Assembly (NCBI GenBank): GCA_902728285.1
Contig: CACVBU010000702.1
Location: 1,127,499 to 1,191,498 of the forward strand
DNA from: Clytia hemisphaerica
Lineage: Eukaryota; Cnidaria; Hydrozoa; Leptothecata; Clytiidae
Length of the DNA stretch: 64,000 nucleotides
Direction of reading: 5' to 3'
How positions within the stretch are numbered: the stretch's first letter is position 1; each line of letters starts with the position of its first letter. Shown here in pieces: positions 1 to 10,850 of this stretch. The notes under the pieces are model-generated. The model saw only the letters and a list, made by a program, of their open reading frames with translations. It was not told where the DNA came from and did no database searches. The position numbers were made by a program, and so were the translations under genes.

Positions 1-74
1 CTGACAAATTCTTTTTTTACAAAAATCTGCTTGAGCTATCTTTGACCTACTTTCATGCAAAAAATTAATGATCC

Positions 75-290
75 AATTTTCACAAAGTCCAAAAAACCCG
101 TTTTCTAGCCGTTTTTTGGCCCAAATTAGACCAAAAATTTTTTTTTCCGAAAATCGGGCTGCGTCATATTCGAGGGTTTATAGTTACACATCAGAAAAAA
201 CTAATGAGCAAATCTCGAGAAAAGTTGGTAACGAACGGACGGACGGACGGACAAACAGAGGTTAATTAATCCACCGGGGTAGGTCCAAAA
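75..290. repeat. Dispersed repeat, copy 1 of a family also at 3225-3525
   Basis: The stretch containing 'aaactaatgagcaaatct', a run of GGAC units (ggacggacggac) and 'taggtccaaaaac' recurs in the same order at 3225-3525. The rest of 1-414 shows no coding signal. No terminal structure was found, so the superfamily is unknown. Confidence 0.5.
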
Positions 291-414
291 ACTGAAAACT
301 TTGACCTATAGTAACCAAAATGCCGTGGATACAAAGTAAAAGCTCTAGACTACGGATTTTATCGGCGTATAAAATAGACTCTATACAAACTAAACATAAA
401 GGTACATTTGTTTA

Positions 415-1341
415 TCATTCATCTCTTTGAGGATTAATCGTCCATCTTTGGAAAAATTTACGATACCAATATTGTCGTATTTTAGAAAAACATGTTAAAT
501 ACACAATAGGATTCGAAATAACATTGACCAATGCAAATAAAGCATCCAATTTGAGGCCTAACTCGGATACGTCTGTCACGAGAAAAGTCAAAGAGCAGAA
601 CACCATAGGTAAAAGAAAGACGCAAGTCCAGATATTCAGTTTCATAACATCTTTGACACTTCTTTTCAACTTGATAATTACATCCAACCTTTCTGCTTCT
701 ACACCGTGAAGATTTTCTGCATGTGGTCTGTTTGCTTCGCTCTCATCACGCAAACAAATTGTTAATTTCCCCAGAACAAGTACAGCAACACAGGTGACTG
801 TTCGTAAAATGAAGAGAAACGATATGATACCGCGATTCGTGAAAAATTCTTTTCTTTTGACATCAAGAATAAAAAACAAACAACTCAACGAGACTGCACA
901 AAAAATGCCTGAAATAGATACAGCAAGGTTGATCTTACGTTTGGAGACGATTTCTTGATATCGTAAAGGGTATTTGACAGCTATCCATCGGTCGGTGATT
1001 ATCAAGACAGTGATAAGCATCGATGAAGCATGAAAGATGAATATAAACATTGTCAATAAAACTATCACTGTATAGTTTGGTTGACTTTTTTTGATGATCG
1101 CATCCATAATGTAAGAAGCATGACAAATCACAAAAGTCGCGTGTATTGAATCAAAGATAGACATCACCCGAATCAAATGATACTGATTTTCATTTACACG
1201 AAGTTTGAAAATGACCCATTGCAAAATAGCGTGCAAGACCAAAGCCACAATTTCAAGTGCAATAAACACCTTTACGAATAGAAATTCGCCACCCTTTTCT
1301 TGAGTGCTTTTTTCAAAACTCGCTAATGTAGAATTGACCAT
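415..1341 (-). CDS. Class A (rhodopsin-like) G protein-coupled receptor, single exon
   Basis: This 308-residue, intronless reading frame encodes a seven-helix plasma-membrane receptor that should couple to heterotrimeric G proteins; the ligand is unknown. Hydrophobic segments lie at roughly residues 22-45, 58-80, 92-115, 138-160, 172-195, 236-256 and 264-285. The DRY box at the end of helix 3 reads DRW (117-119), followed by IAVKYPLRY, which is typical of the second intracellular loop. NPIVY (277-281) is the NPxxY motif of helix 7. An N-glycosylation sequon (NST) stands at the N terminus. Helix 1 lacks the usual GN pair and helix 6 lacks a clear CWxP, so it is a divergent family member. The extracellular N terminus and C tail are short, as in small peptide, amine or orphan receptors. 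Orthology cannot be assigned by eye. The start is the first methionine. Confidence 0.85.
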   Translation of the reverse strand: MVNSTLASFEKSTQEKGGEFLFVKVFIALEIVALVLHAILQWVIFKLRVNENQYHLIRVMSIFDSIHATFVICHASYIMDAIIKKSQPNYTVIVLLTMFIFIFHASSMLITVLIITDRWIAVKYPLRYQEIVSKRKINLAVSISGIFCAVSLSCLFFILDVKRKEFFTNRGIISFLFILRTVTCVAVLVLGKLTICLRDESEANRPHAENLHGVEAERLDVIIKLKRSVKDVMKLNIWTCVFLLPMVFCSLTFLVTDVSELGLKLDALFALVNVISNPIVYLTCFSKIRQYWYRKFFQRWTINPQRDE

Positions 1342-1440
1342 AGTTGAATCGATTAATACCTACCAACCAATGAGGGAAAGTTTTTATCAAAATGATCATA
1401 TATATATGGTGAAGATAAATTATTTGCCATACTGTAGGTG

Positions 1441-1740
1441 TTAAAAGAAATACGTTTTTTATTATAAGAATGGTGTTTTCCCATTTCATCATGGATACTC
1501 TTTATTCTTAGGTTAGGATTTAATATACACCTAAAGCATAAAATGGTATTTCTGCGAGAATATTGGGCCTTACTGGGGGATAATTGGCAATCAACACAGT
1601 TAGAAATGCTCCAAAGGTTCTGGATCCTTAGGTTCTGGTGCTAACTTCAATGATGGTCGTATTCTTAGCATATGCTTAATTTTTAGTACGATGCCATCGT
1701 AAAATGTTCTTATGGGGTATATTCTTATATAAGCGTGAAG
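1441..1740. repeat. Dispersed repeat family R1, copy 1
   Basis: It shares an ordered set of motifs ('catttcatcatggatactct', 'gccttactggggga', a second 'atgatgg...attctta') with copies at 8820-9140 and 12760-13372. The outer ends of the better copies look like short inverted repeats around TTACACGC. Probably an old non-autonomous DNA element. Confidence 0.45.
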
Positions 1741-2096
1741 TGAAGTCTATCCTAATCAAAGAACATTATAACATTGTTAGTATAAAGAAAAACAGGAGTT
1801 TAATTTGTCGGTAATTGGTCGTTAAGGTCTTTTGATTTCTTATAAAAATGTATCAAAAGAAATTCTAAGCTCGACCGATGAAATAAGACAACTCAAGTTT
1901 GCTCTGAACATGTAGGTCCAGGAATATAAAGAGATATAATGATTTTAAAATCGAAAAAAAGTGCTGATTCAGCAAAAATAAGCGTTTTTCTAACTATCAG
2001 CATATACGAGAATTAAATAAAAAAGAGTTTAGCCCCACAAGCTTATGTTCCATCTCGTTATCCGTTCAATTTTGTTTCAAAAATATATTTTCTTAA

Positions 2097-2480
2097 GGGC
2101 TCTGACCATAGTGAATTTTTAATATTTGCCACTTACAAAATATAAGGTTCTACTTGATGTAGCCCACAAAACTGTGGCATGTTATACATTTTTTGTTAGG
2201 CCAATTATCCGTGAATCTGAAAATTTAAGAATCGCAATGAAAAAATTTGAGGAAAAAGAAAATGAAGACTTTTGCGAAGAAGAGCTTTCAACTTTGAAGA
2301 GCTTAGTTTCGGTGAGTTCATAACGTCATTTTTGCAATTAAATTCTTAATATTACTCTTAAGGGATTTGATTAAAAAGCAATTTATAAAGGCAATTCTCT
2401 GTTGAAAGTGTAAAAGAACCTAAAAACATAACTTTTAAGTTCAAATACTAAAATCAATTTTCCGACTATGGTCAGAGCCC
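2097..2480. mobile_element. Short TTAA-flanked inverted-repeat element (piggyBac-like MITE)
   Basis: The ends are inverted copies of GGGCTCTGACCATAGT. Both are bordered by TTAA (2093-2096 and 2481-2484), the target duplication made by piggyBac-superfamily transposases. At 384 bp it is too short for a transposase. A 65-codon open frame inside (2126-2323) resembles no family I know and is probably incidental. Confidence 0.65.
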
Positions 2481-2484
2481 TTAA

Positions 2485-3224
2485 GCTAGAAAATGGAAAG
2501 TTATTTATAAGCACACGCAATTTCAGAATCAATTTTTAGAAAAAAAGTTGCTAGAGAATTTTGGAGGAGAATATCAAGCAATTGAGTTTTTTTAATCGTA
2601 GGGCGAGCTTGGTTATAAATAACATATTTTCTCCTGTTTTTCTTTGTACCTCCATGATTATAATATAACTGTCCCATTAGGGGGTACTGGTGGTAGGGAT
2701 TTACGTGAGTTTTGATTTTGTTCATCGTTTTTAAAATAAAGTTAATTGTTATTAGATATTCTTTCTGTTCTTATCTATTAAGTTGTTTTTTTTTGCGTTA
2801 CAATCGGAATCACACGAAAATCTTTGCACTTTGTTGTTTTAATTTAAATAAGCTTCAACGTAAAGTTCGGGACATGTTCTTTGATCAATTCTTTTAACAC
2901 CCAAAGTAATAACAAGCAACATGCTGAATGTACCTACCTGATGATGAAAGTTAGATAGCAATGCAAAAAGAAAAATGAAAAAAATCAGTCAGAAAATATA
3001 GAGTTTAGCGAAAATACACAACGCAATAAATTCGTCATTGATTGTTGATGGGGGAGAGGGAAGGGTTGTAAGGAAAAAATAAATAGGAAGTTCTGGTTGC
3101 AAAAGTCAGTTTTATTGACAATTGAATCATGCTTGATGGTGAGCATTGTTATCAATAATGTTTTTGTGCGAAAAACATAGAAATATAAGGAAAAGATCCA
3201 ATGAAAATCTGCAAAAACGGCGAT
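2485..3224. other. Intergenic stretch without recognisable features
   Basis: AT-rich DNA with short open frames on both strands but no family similarity, no splice-consistent exons and no clear repeat structure. Confidence 0.4.
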
Positions 3225-3525
3225 TTCCGGCATTTTCAACCGGAAAAAATCTTTTCTCAAAAATCGAACTCGGCCATGTTTTGAGCATTGCAAATACGCA
3301 TCTTTCTGCAAAAAATTAGAAAAAAACTAAAAATGAAAATTCGAGAAATTGTCAAAAAACCGGTTTTTCCGGCATATTTCCGGCATTTTCGATTTTGGGC
3401 ATTGCCATTATGCATCATTGTGCAAAAAATTAGAAAAAACTAATGAGCCAATCTTGAGAAAAGCTGGTCACTAACGGATGGACGGACAAAGGTTAATTTA
3501 TAGGACCTCCAGGTAGGTCCAAAAA
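3225..3525. repeat. Dispersed repeat, copy 2 of the family at 75-290
   Basis: Shares 'aaactaatgagccaatct', 'gagaaaagctggt', a 'ggatggacggacaaa' run and 'ggtaggtccaaaaac' in the same order as 75-290. It abuts the satellite array on its left side. Confidence 0.5.
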
Positions 3526-3533
3526 CCCATGAG

Positions 3534-5905
3534 ACAAATTATAGAAGATTCCATGATCAGCATAGAGCAATAACAGATTTGGCTACTTTTAGCCAAAATG
3601 TCGCTGAATCTGTATTAGGCCTTCTATTTGGCTGGAATCAACACTAGCTTAACCCATATGAGCCAAAATAAGCTCAATTGTCGCCGAATCTGTAACTGGC
3701 CTATTAATTGGTCGGAGTCGATACTAGATTCGCCAATATGACCCAAAATGCTCACAAATGGCATAACTTCGAAGATAAGAGTCCAAAAGACAAATTATAG
3801 AAGATTCTATGATAAGCACAAGACAATAACATATTTGGCTACTTTTAGTCGAAATGTCACTGAATCTGTATTAGGCCTAATATTTGACTGAAATCAACAT
3901 TAGTTTAACCGATATGAGCCGAAATAATCCAGAATGGCCTTACTCTGAAGATGTAAGCCAAAAACAATGATTACAGATCGGTCCATGATCAGCATAGGGC
4001 AATTACAGATTTGGCTAATAATAGCCTAAATGTCGCCAAATCAAAATTAGGCCTTTTAATTTGAATGAATTAACACTACCTAAACCCGTTAAGCCAAAAT
4101 GATCGTGAAAGGCTTAACGTTAATGATAACAATCTAAAAGACTAAAAACAGATGGTTCCAAGACAAGCAGAGAGAAATTACAAAAGACAGGCTTGGTTAC
4201 TTGAAGTACAAATGTCGCTGAATCTGTAACTGGCCTATTACTTGGCCGGAGTCGACACTGGATTTACTAATATGAGCCAAAATACTCACCAATGGGATAA
4301 CTTCGAAGATAAGAGTCCAAAAGACAAATTATAGAAGATTCTATGATAAGCATTGGCTACTTTTAGTCGAAATGTCACTGAATCTGTATTAAGCCTAATA
4401 TTAGGCTGAAATCAACATTAGCTAAACCCATATGAGCCGAAATAATCCAGAATAGTCTTACTCTGAAGATGAAAGCCCAAAACAATGATTACAGATGGTT
4501 CCATGACAAGCAGAGAGAAATTACAAAAGACAGGCTTGGCTACTTGAAGTACAAATGTCGCTGAATCTGTAACTGGCCTATTACTTGGCCGTAGTCTACA
4601 CTAGATTTACCAATATGACCCACAGTGCTTACCAATGGCATAACTTTGAAGATAAGAACCCAAAAATTCCATTACCACATAGCGCAACTACAGATTTGGC
4701 TACTTTTAGCCGAAATGTCGCCAAATTTTTCTTATAGACCTTCTATTTGGCTGGAATCAACACTACCTTAACCCATATGAGCCAAAATAATTCTGAATGG
4801 CCTTACTCAGAAGATGAAAGCCCGAAACAATGATTAAAGATCGTTCCATGATCGGCATAGGGCAATTACATATTTGGCTAATTTTAGCCTAAATGTCGCC
4901 AAATCTAAATTAGGCTTTTTAATTGGACTGAATCAACACTACCTAAACCCGTTAAGCCAAAACGCTCGTAAAAAGCCTAGCGTTAATGATAACAATCTAA
5001 AAGACTAAATACAGATGGTTCCATGACAAGCAGAGAGAAATCACGAAAGACATGCTTGGCTAATTGAAGTACAAATGTCGCTGAATCTGTAACTGGCCTA
5101 TTACTTGGCCGGAGTCGACACTGGATTTACCAATATGAGCCAAAATGCTCACCAATGGCATAACTTTAAAGATAAGAATCCAAAAGACAAATTATAGAAG
5201 ATTCCATGATCAGCATAGGGCAATAACAGATTTGGCTACTTTTAGCCATAATGTCGCTGAATCTGTATAGGCCTTTTATTTGGCTGGATTCAACACTACC
5301 TTAACCAATATGAGCCAAAATAATATTTAATGGTCTTACTCTGAAGATGAAAGCCCAAAACAATGATTACAGACCGTTTCATGATCAGCATAGGGCAATT
5401 ACAGATTTGGCTGCTTTTAGTCTAAATGTCGCCAAGTCTAAATTTGGCCTTTTAATTGGACCTAATCAACGCTACTTTAACCAATATGCTCCTAAATGCT
5501 CATGAAAGGCCAAACGTTAAAGATAACAATCTAAAAGACTAAATACAGATGGTTCTATGACCAGCAGAGGGGAAGTACAGGTTTGGCTTCTTGAATTCCA
5601 AATGTCACCGAATCTGTAATAGGCCTATTACTTGGCCAGATTCGAAACTAGATTCACCAATATAAGTCAAAATGCTCACCAATGGCATAACTTTGAAGAT
5701 AAGAACCCAAAAGTCTAATGATAGAAGATTCTATGATCAGCACAGGGAAGTACAGGTTTGGCTACTTCTAGCCTAAATGTCGCAGAATCTGTATTAGGCC
5801 TACTATTTGCCTTGAATCAACACTGCCTTAACCCATATGAGCCAAAATAATACTGAATGGTCTTACTCTAAATATGAAAAAGCTAAAAACAATGATTACT
5901 GAACT
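3534..5905. repeat. Satellite array of ~175-bp monomers with an A-B-C higher-order repeat
   Basis: About 13 diverged monomers of roughly 165-190 bp follow head to tail. Each contains a version of 'cagatttggctacttttagcc', 'aaatgtcgcc.aatctg', 'ggcct' and 'catatgagccaaaa'. Three subtypes can be told apart by their first bases: A starts 'acaaattatagaagattc', B 'caatgattacagat', C 'gactaaatacagatgg'. A copies begin near 3534, 3790, 4325, 4660, 5187 and 5715. The order A-B-C repeats with a period of about 530 bp; the copy at 3534 and the 4325-4660 stretch are shortened or hybrid units. No protein is encoded. Confidence 0.85.
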
Positions 5906-6061
5906 TTGAATCAACATTACCCTTTAAGTACCACGGTCATTTTTCAATAAGTTTTTTTAAAGAAAATCCCTAGTTCAAACTTTAAAGGCTTATATCTTCT
6001 GATCTAGAGGGAGTTAGAAGCTTGTTCATAGCTTGTTGGATAGCTGAGAGTCTCCTCTTTC

Positions 6062-6130
6062 TTTTAGGCGCCTTCGGCGCCGCCAGATTAAGGAAGGGTG
6101 GGGTAGGCGGCAGCTATGGAGGGGGGACTG
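6062..6130. other. GC-rich hairpin and G-rich tract
   Basis: A short GC-rich island within AT-rich DNA: 'ggcgccttcggcgcc' is a perfect inverted repeat around a TTC loop, followed by a G-rich run. It lies downstream of the PTB gene. Function unknown. Confidence 0.4.
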
Positions 6131-6291
6131 CGCGGACCTGCCTGACTGATAGATAGAAGGTGCCCAGTTGTAAAACTTCAAACTAATTCGCTGGAAGACA
6201 GAATCAAGTAAAGCAGGGCCAAATTTGGAGGTTTGCTAAGAAAATTACAACATTCGTTTCTAGTTTTAAATTTTTATTTGTATATTCATTA

Positions 6292-7479
6292 TTAAATACT
6301 TGTTTCGCCTAAATCTAACAATCGCTGTAACTCGGGAGTCCTTAACCCAACTGAAGAAGATGATCTCCCTTCATCCACATCTTTATCATTAAGTGCTGAT
6401 GTCAGCGGTTTTTTAGACTCATCCCCAGTCTCTTCACCGTCTGATTCGTCTTCTAAATCGTAATGGACAGAGTACCTATTATGATAAATAGATTTATCTT
6501 GTATCGTAGCTGATGATTTCTTTTTATTCTTTGTTGTGGTGGTAACATTACAATTTTCATGATTAGAAAGCCTTGATCCTTCTCGTCCAATATCGTTGTG
6601 AATGTTTTGCGATGAACTAGAGTCGATTTCAACATGATTTGACAAAGAATCTTCGAAGGAGGAATGGAACTCCTCATGTTCGTTTATAGTAGGTTCTCTT
6701 ATACCATTTATTGAATCGTCTGTTCGTAAATCAACACTGGCTATCGTGGATGCGCACCCAGAGTCACAGCCTGTAGTTGTCGCGAATGTAGAAACGGAGC
6801 TACAAGGGGTAGACAGGCTAGATGCACTACCTTCCTTGACTGGTAATCCGAAAACTTTTTGTTGAAAAAATTTACTAACATTTTCATAGTCAAAATCATC
6901 GTAATTTGCTTTCGAAAGTCTCACGCTACCATCTTGCATCTTTTTGATTGGATGACGGCTTGGGATTTTATATTCACGTGATAATAATAAACCAATTTGA
7001 TTGGCTGCTGTTTTAGCTGACTCTTTGTTCTTACATAAACATAAATGACATTCAAGCATGTTCGATTTTGGATTTCCAATATAAGGTGATTCATTGTGGT
7101 AAAAAATAGCGACAAGTTTTTGATTTTTAGCGTCAATACACGACATGACAATTCTACGAACGTCATATTCCCGACATTTGTGATTTTTGCCATCACGTAA
7201 TAAAACTGCTGTATTTTCAAAACATATGTATACAATAGGTATTAGATTCTTCTCTAAATCTTTTTTGGTTTTTGATAATAATATATGTGCTGCACGTCGA
7301 AGTTCGTCCGAATTCGGATCTGCGGCGAATGTTTGTCCGAGATAATAGGTTGCTATGGTAATTTGATCTGGATCATCACACTCAATGTTCGGTGATTTAT
7401 TATTATTGTTATTCATAAATGAAAAGAAACGACGAAAAAATGCCATCTTTTTCGTTGTGGTAAGGTTGTTGCCATGCAA
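6292..7479 (-). CDS. PTB/PID-domain adaptor-like protein, single exon
   Basis: This 395-residue open frame has an N-terminal phosphotyrosine-binding (PID) fold and a long low-complexity tail. Residues about 38-170 show the PTB pattern: a first strand ITIATYYLGQTF, the helix after it (DELRRAAHILLSK), the strand run PIVYICFENTAVLLR, RRIVMSCIDA, KLVAIFYHN, CHLCLCK and a C-terminal helix (ESAKTAANQIGLLL). The small domain with the preceding basic, Asn-rich leader recalls FAM43/PID-type adaptors, which bind NPxY-like tails at membranes; that assignment is inference. Residues ~215-395 are Ser-, Asp- and Glu-rich and probably disordered. A second possible start at Met12 (MAFFRRFF) would remove the first 11 residues. 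AATAAA on the minus strand (6273-6278) lies just after the stop and may be the polyadenylation signal. Confidence 0.75.
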   Translation of the reverse strand: MHGNNLTTTKKMAFFRRFFSFMNNNNNKSPNIECDDPDQITIATYYLGQTFAADPNSDELRRAAHILLSKTKKDLEKNLIPIVYICFENTAVLLRDGKNHKCREYDVRRIVMSCIDAKNQKLVAIFYHNESPYIGNPKSNMLECHLCLCKNKESAKTAANQIGLLLSREYKIPSRHPIKKMQDGSVRLSKANYDDFDYENVSKFFQQKVFGLPVKEGSASSLSTPCSSVSTFATTTGCDSGCASTIASVDLRTDDSINGIREPTINEHEEFHSSFEDSLSNHVEIDSSSSQNIHNDIGREGSRLSNHENCNVTTTTKNKKKSSATIQDKSIYHNRYSVHYDLEDESDGEETGDESKKPLTSALNDKDVDEGRSSSSVGLRTPELQRLLDLGETSI

Positions 7480-7636
7480 AATTTATTTACTAACTTTTTT
7501 TTTTCGTGGTCTAAAAAGAAGATGGTAACCATATATTTAATAGGAAGAAACAAATGAACAAAGAAGGAAAGCAGAAGGAACGAACTTAAGAAGGAACGAA
7601 TGAAAGAGCAATCCTGTGCAAAAAATCCACAATATG

Positions 7637-7870
7637 GAAGACATGAATTACATGCACATTTTTCATAAGAACATAAGGCTTCGTTGGCAAAAATATTAAA
7701 ACAAATTAAGAATATTTTAAGGCTTTAAGGACTCTAAATACCCAATTTCTTACGAAACCTCAAAAAATACTGACAAAATGGTAAAATTAAGAACACTTTA
7801 AGAACATTTTTAGACTTAAAAATCAAAAAGTTTAGAGGATCCCAAGGCTTCGAACAAATTTCGGATGTAC
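7637..7870. repeat. Dispersed repeat family R3, copy 1
   Basis: The string 'ttaagaat.ttttaaggctt...gactctaaa...actgacaaaatggttaaaa...tttagacttaaaaatcaaaaagtt' is matched in order by 30888-31055. No inverted ends are clear. Confidence 0.45.
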
Positions 7871-8071
7871 TTATAACGAAGAAGGATCTTTATATAAGGG
7901 TTACTGAAATCGTGATGAACCTCGTGATTCTTAATCATTTTTAGCCTTAAAAAATTTTTAAGTTATTCTTAGAAAATTCTAAAGATGAACAAGAAGTAAT
8001 AAGCTACAGCGATGGGAACAACATCATAGATTTAGACCATATTTCAAGGTTACTTTCATGCAAAGATGAAA

Positions 8072-8372
8072 AGACACCCCCTTCTCACAGACCCACTGAG
8101 ACCCTTTCCCACTGTAAAAATTGGCCAAAATATCATCCCAAGTAGAAAATTATACTCCATTTTTCGTCCCCACAAAAAATATTCAATAAACCAATCTTTA
8201 CTGCAAAATATTGTGCTTTTTGACCATCCCCACTGAATTTTCTGTATTGAAAACAATAGAATTTAAATCCCCAGCCATAAAAAATATGGGAATATATTTC
8301 CCCATCGAGTTTCAGGCCGTTATTTCTACCCCAACTGGCAGAAAAAATCCTACTGGGTCTGTGAAAAAGGTA
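8072..8372. mobile_element. MITE of the CACCCC(CTG) end family, diverged copy
   Basis: It begins 'acaccccc..tctcacagaccca' and ends with the inverted 'tgggtctgtgaaaaaggt'. Internal text ('cccatcgagtttcaggc', 'aaaatcctactgggtct') resembles the elements at 11642-11843 and 28582-28826. Open frames here on both strands follow the element and are not genes. Confidence 0.45.
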
Positions 8373-8819
8373 TTTGGAACCTTTAAAAACATTCAATTGG
8401 AAACAATATTTTACAACTTTGATAAGCCTGATAAGTAAAACGATAATTTGTTGTATCAATTAGATCATAAAAGGTTGATCGCATAAGCCTATGTCAAATA
8501 TTATAAAGTATTTGAAGGAATTTTGTCAATGATACGACAAAAACGCTTTACCGTTTGTTATAGTATAGTAGATGAAATTTTTATTCATAATTCTAAAAGA
8601 TACAATTTTATACACTTGTAGATTGTATAATTACCAAGAAAAGAGTGTTTCGTTCTTTTTTGGAAAATTTTTGATTTTAGAATTAATCTTTATAATTTTT
8701 AGTTTTAGAGTCATAATTACAGTTTGCTCTTTTAGTGAGAACCAGTAAATTCTTTTTAAGCTCATCACGTCTGTTTTTAATTTTTAAGCACTTTCAGACT
8801 CAAAAGGTTCTTACCCTTA

Positions 8820-9140
8820 GTTACACGCTTTTTTACTTTGGTGTTTTTTCATTTCATCATGGATATTCTTAACTTTTAGAGGAAAATCATCCTAAAATAT
8901 TCTTAGGGTATTTTCTTAGGCTAGGGTCGAGAAATTCAACCAAAATTTAACAAGAGATACACACATTTTTGTGAAAACTTTGAGCCTTACTAGGGGAAAA
9001 ATGGTAATTTACAGTTAAAATTGCTCTGTAAATGGCGTTGTTAGATTTTGTTGCCTAATTCCATGATGGTGATATTCTTAATTTGTTGGCAAATTTAATC
9101 ATGAATACTCTGATAAAGTAAATTCTTTTTAAAAAGCGTG
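8820..9140. repeat. Dispersed repeat family R1, copy 2
   Basis: Bounded by 'gttacacgcttttttac' and the inverted 'aaaaagcgtgta'. Internal motifs 'catttcatcatggatattct', 'gccttactaggggaaaaatgg' and 'ccatgatggtgatattctta' match copies at 1441-1740 and 12760-13372. Confidence 0.5.
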
Positions 9141-10147
9141 TATTTTAATTGAGGTATTTTGGAAGTTTTACTACTTTGACTACTTTATTTTCTTAAAATT
9201 CATTCATTCCCAGTTCAGGGTTCTAATTTTTGGCAGTAATGAGCCTCATTTATTCCTATTAAATTGTTCTAATGAAAAGATATAAGTATAAAAGTTCCCG
9301 TAAAAAAACAGCTTTCTCATTCCCATTGCCCAATATTAGGTTCATTGAGACAGGGGTGTCAACCAAATTAAAATCATCATTTCCAAATAAGTTTTTTCAA
9401 ATAACCTACACCGTGATACAGAGATGTTTAACAGAAAGATTTCAAACTTATAATATTTTCCCACTCAAATTTTGTGTTTTATCTTGAATATTAAATCCTT
9501 GCAACGTTGCAACTTTTACATCAAACACAAACATCTAAACCCTATCCAAGAATAACTTATACTCTATAATGATAAGCTAGGGCAGCAAGAATGATGTATA
9601 TCCTTTTAACATCTATATTATATCACTGACAAATTCGACTGAGTTTGACTACAAAACACATAACTCACTTATAAAAAGTCATGAAAACGACACATCAAAT
9701 AGTCAGAAGAAATACCACAAAAACAAAGAAATCATATACGCAGCTATTCTTTCTAAATCATTATAAAAGAGATACCTTCTCCTATAGATTAAGACTAAAT
9801 AGACTGCTTAAAGATTTTTGTTGTATTCGCTTTACACACAAAAAAACTAAATAGAGGTTTGAAGCAATTGAAAACATTATTTCGATCAATCAGTCGATTC
9901 ACGGAGATATAAAACATTGTGGTGGAGAGCCTCTGTCTGTGGTTTTACATACCACGTAAACTCTCCTTCTTACAGGATATTTTATATTCTACATCAATAC
10001 CACAGCAATTAATCCGGTATAATTATAATGTGGACGTCACAGTCTTTCTTTTTATAAGAACCAATACACTGTTTTTGAGGCTCATCTTGCATTTAATTTT
10101 TGACATTATAATTGAACCTCAAAGAGAACCTAACATGTTCTTAAAAG
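9141..10147. other. Intergenic stretch, only a solo MITE end seen
   Basis: Near 9320-9365 the text 'cattgagacaggggtgt' is the inverted complement of the left end of the 11642-11843 element, so this may be a solo end. Otherwise AT-rich DNA without coding or repeat signals I can support. Confidence 0.35.
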
Positions 10148-10197
10148 GTGTTTTATTATCTTCTTAGAAGGGAGAAAGAGCTTAGAGATTCAGCAAA

Positions 10198-10459
10198 GGG
10201 GCGGCTAACAGGGGGCGGAGGGGGCGGGCGGGGGCGAGGGGGCGGGGGGAACCGGGGCCAGGACCAAGTAAGGAGGGCAGGGAGAAGAGGCGACGGGCGA
10301 AGGAGGCGCATGGGGGCAGCACAAGCGGAATCAGCAAGCAGCAAGCGGAAGCAGCGGAAGGAAGCAAGCAGCAAGCAAAGCATCTAAGCAAGCAAGCACA
10401 AGCCATCAAGCAAGCAAGCAGCAAGCAATCAAGCAATCAGCAAGCAACAAGCAAGCAAG

Positions 10460-10505
<46 letters not shown>
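10198..10505. repeat. G-rich tract followed by AGCAAGCA and CAAT microsatellites
   Basis: 10198-10320 is an almost pure purine/G-rich stretch on the plus strand with many GGGG runs. It passes into imperfect AAGCAAGCA-type repeats (10320-10450) and then a (CAAT)n array (10450-10505). Open frames through it on both strands are low-complexity artefacts. Runs of four or more G at short spacing could form quadruplexes. Confidence 0.8.
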
Positions 10506-10507
<2 letters not shown>

Positions 10508-10744
10508 TCGATAGATCGATTAGATACATTTGCACCTATCAGTTTATTGTCCTCAACCTAACCCAAGTCCACCTGATTTTAACCGATTCTGAAATATGAT
10601 GAAACTGATAATGCTCTCGGCTTGTTTTCACATTCCACCCAAAAGCTCCCATAAAACTATTCTTAATGTAAATATTTATAACTTAAATGTCTGAAAAAAC
10701 GAAATAACACTTACCTTTAGACCAATTCAACTAGTTTATTACTG

Positions 10745-10850
10745 GAAGCTTGCAAACAATGTTGTTCTAACGTTCAAACAACGCTATTTGGATGTTATGG
10801 ACGATGCATGGTAGTCATTTAGACGTTAGTGACAGCTGGGGTTATAACAA
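10745..10850. repeat. Copy of an 'aacgttcaaacaacgc' repeat family
   Basis: Contains 'ttctaacgttcaaacaacgc' and ends 'gtgacagctgggg'. Related text occurs at 12285-12370 and in the aquaporin intron at 37124-37222, where it is bounded by inverted CCCAGCTG ends. Confidence 0.45.

Noticed and set aside
2126-2323. 65-codon frame with acidic, helical-looking sequence
   Set aside because: It lies wholly inside the TTAA-flanked element, is short, and matches no family I recognise.
10148-10436. Open frames on both strands through the G-rich and AAGCAAGCA tract
   Set aside because: The predicted proteins are Gly/Arg/Pro or Leu/Cys low complexity created by simple repeats; no splice or start context supports a gene.
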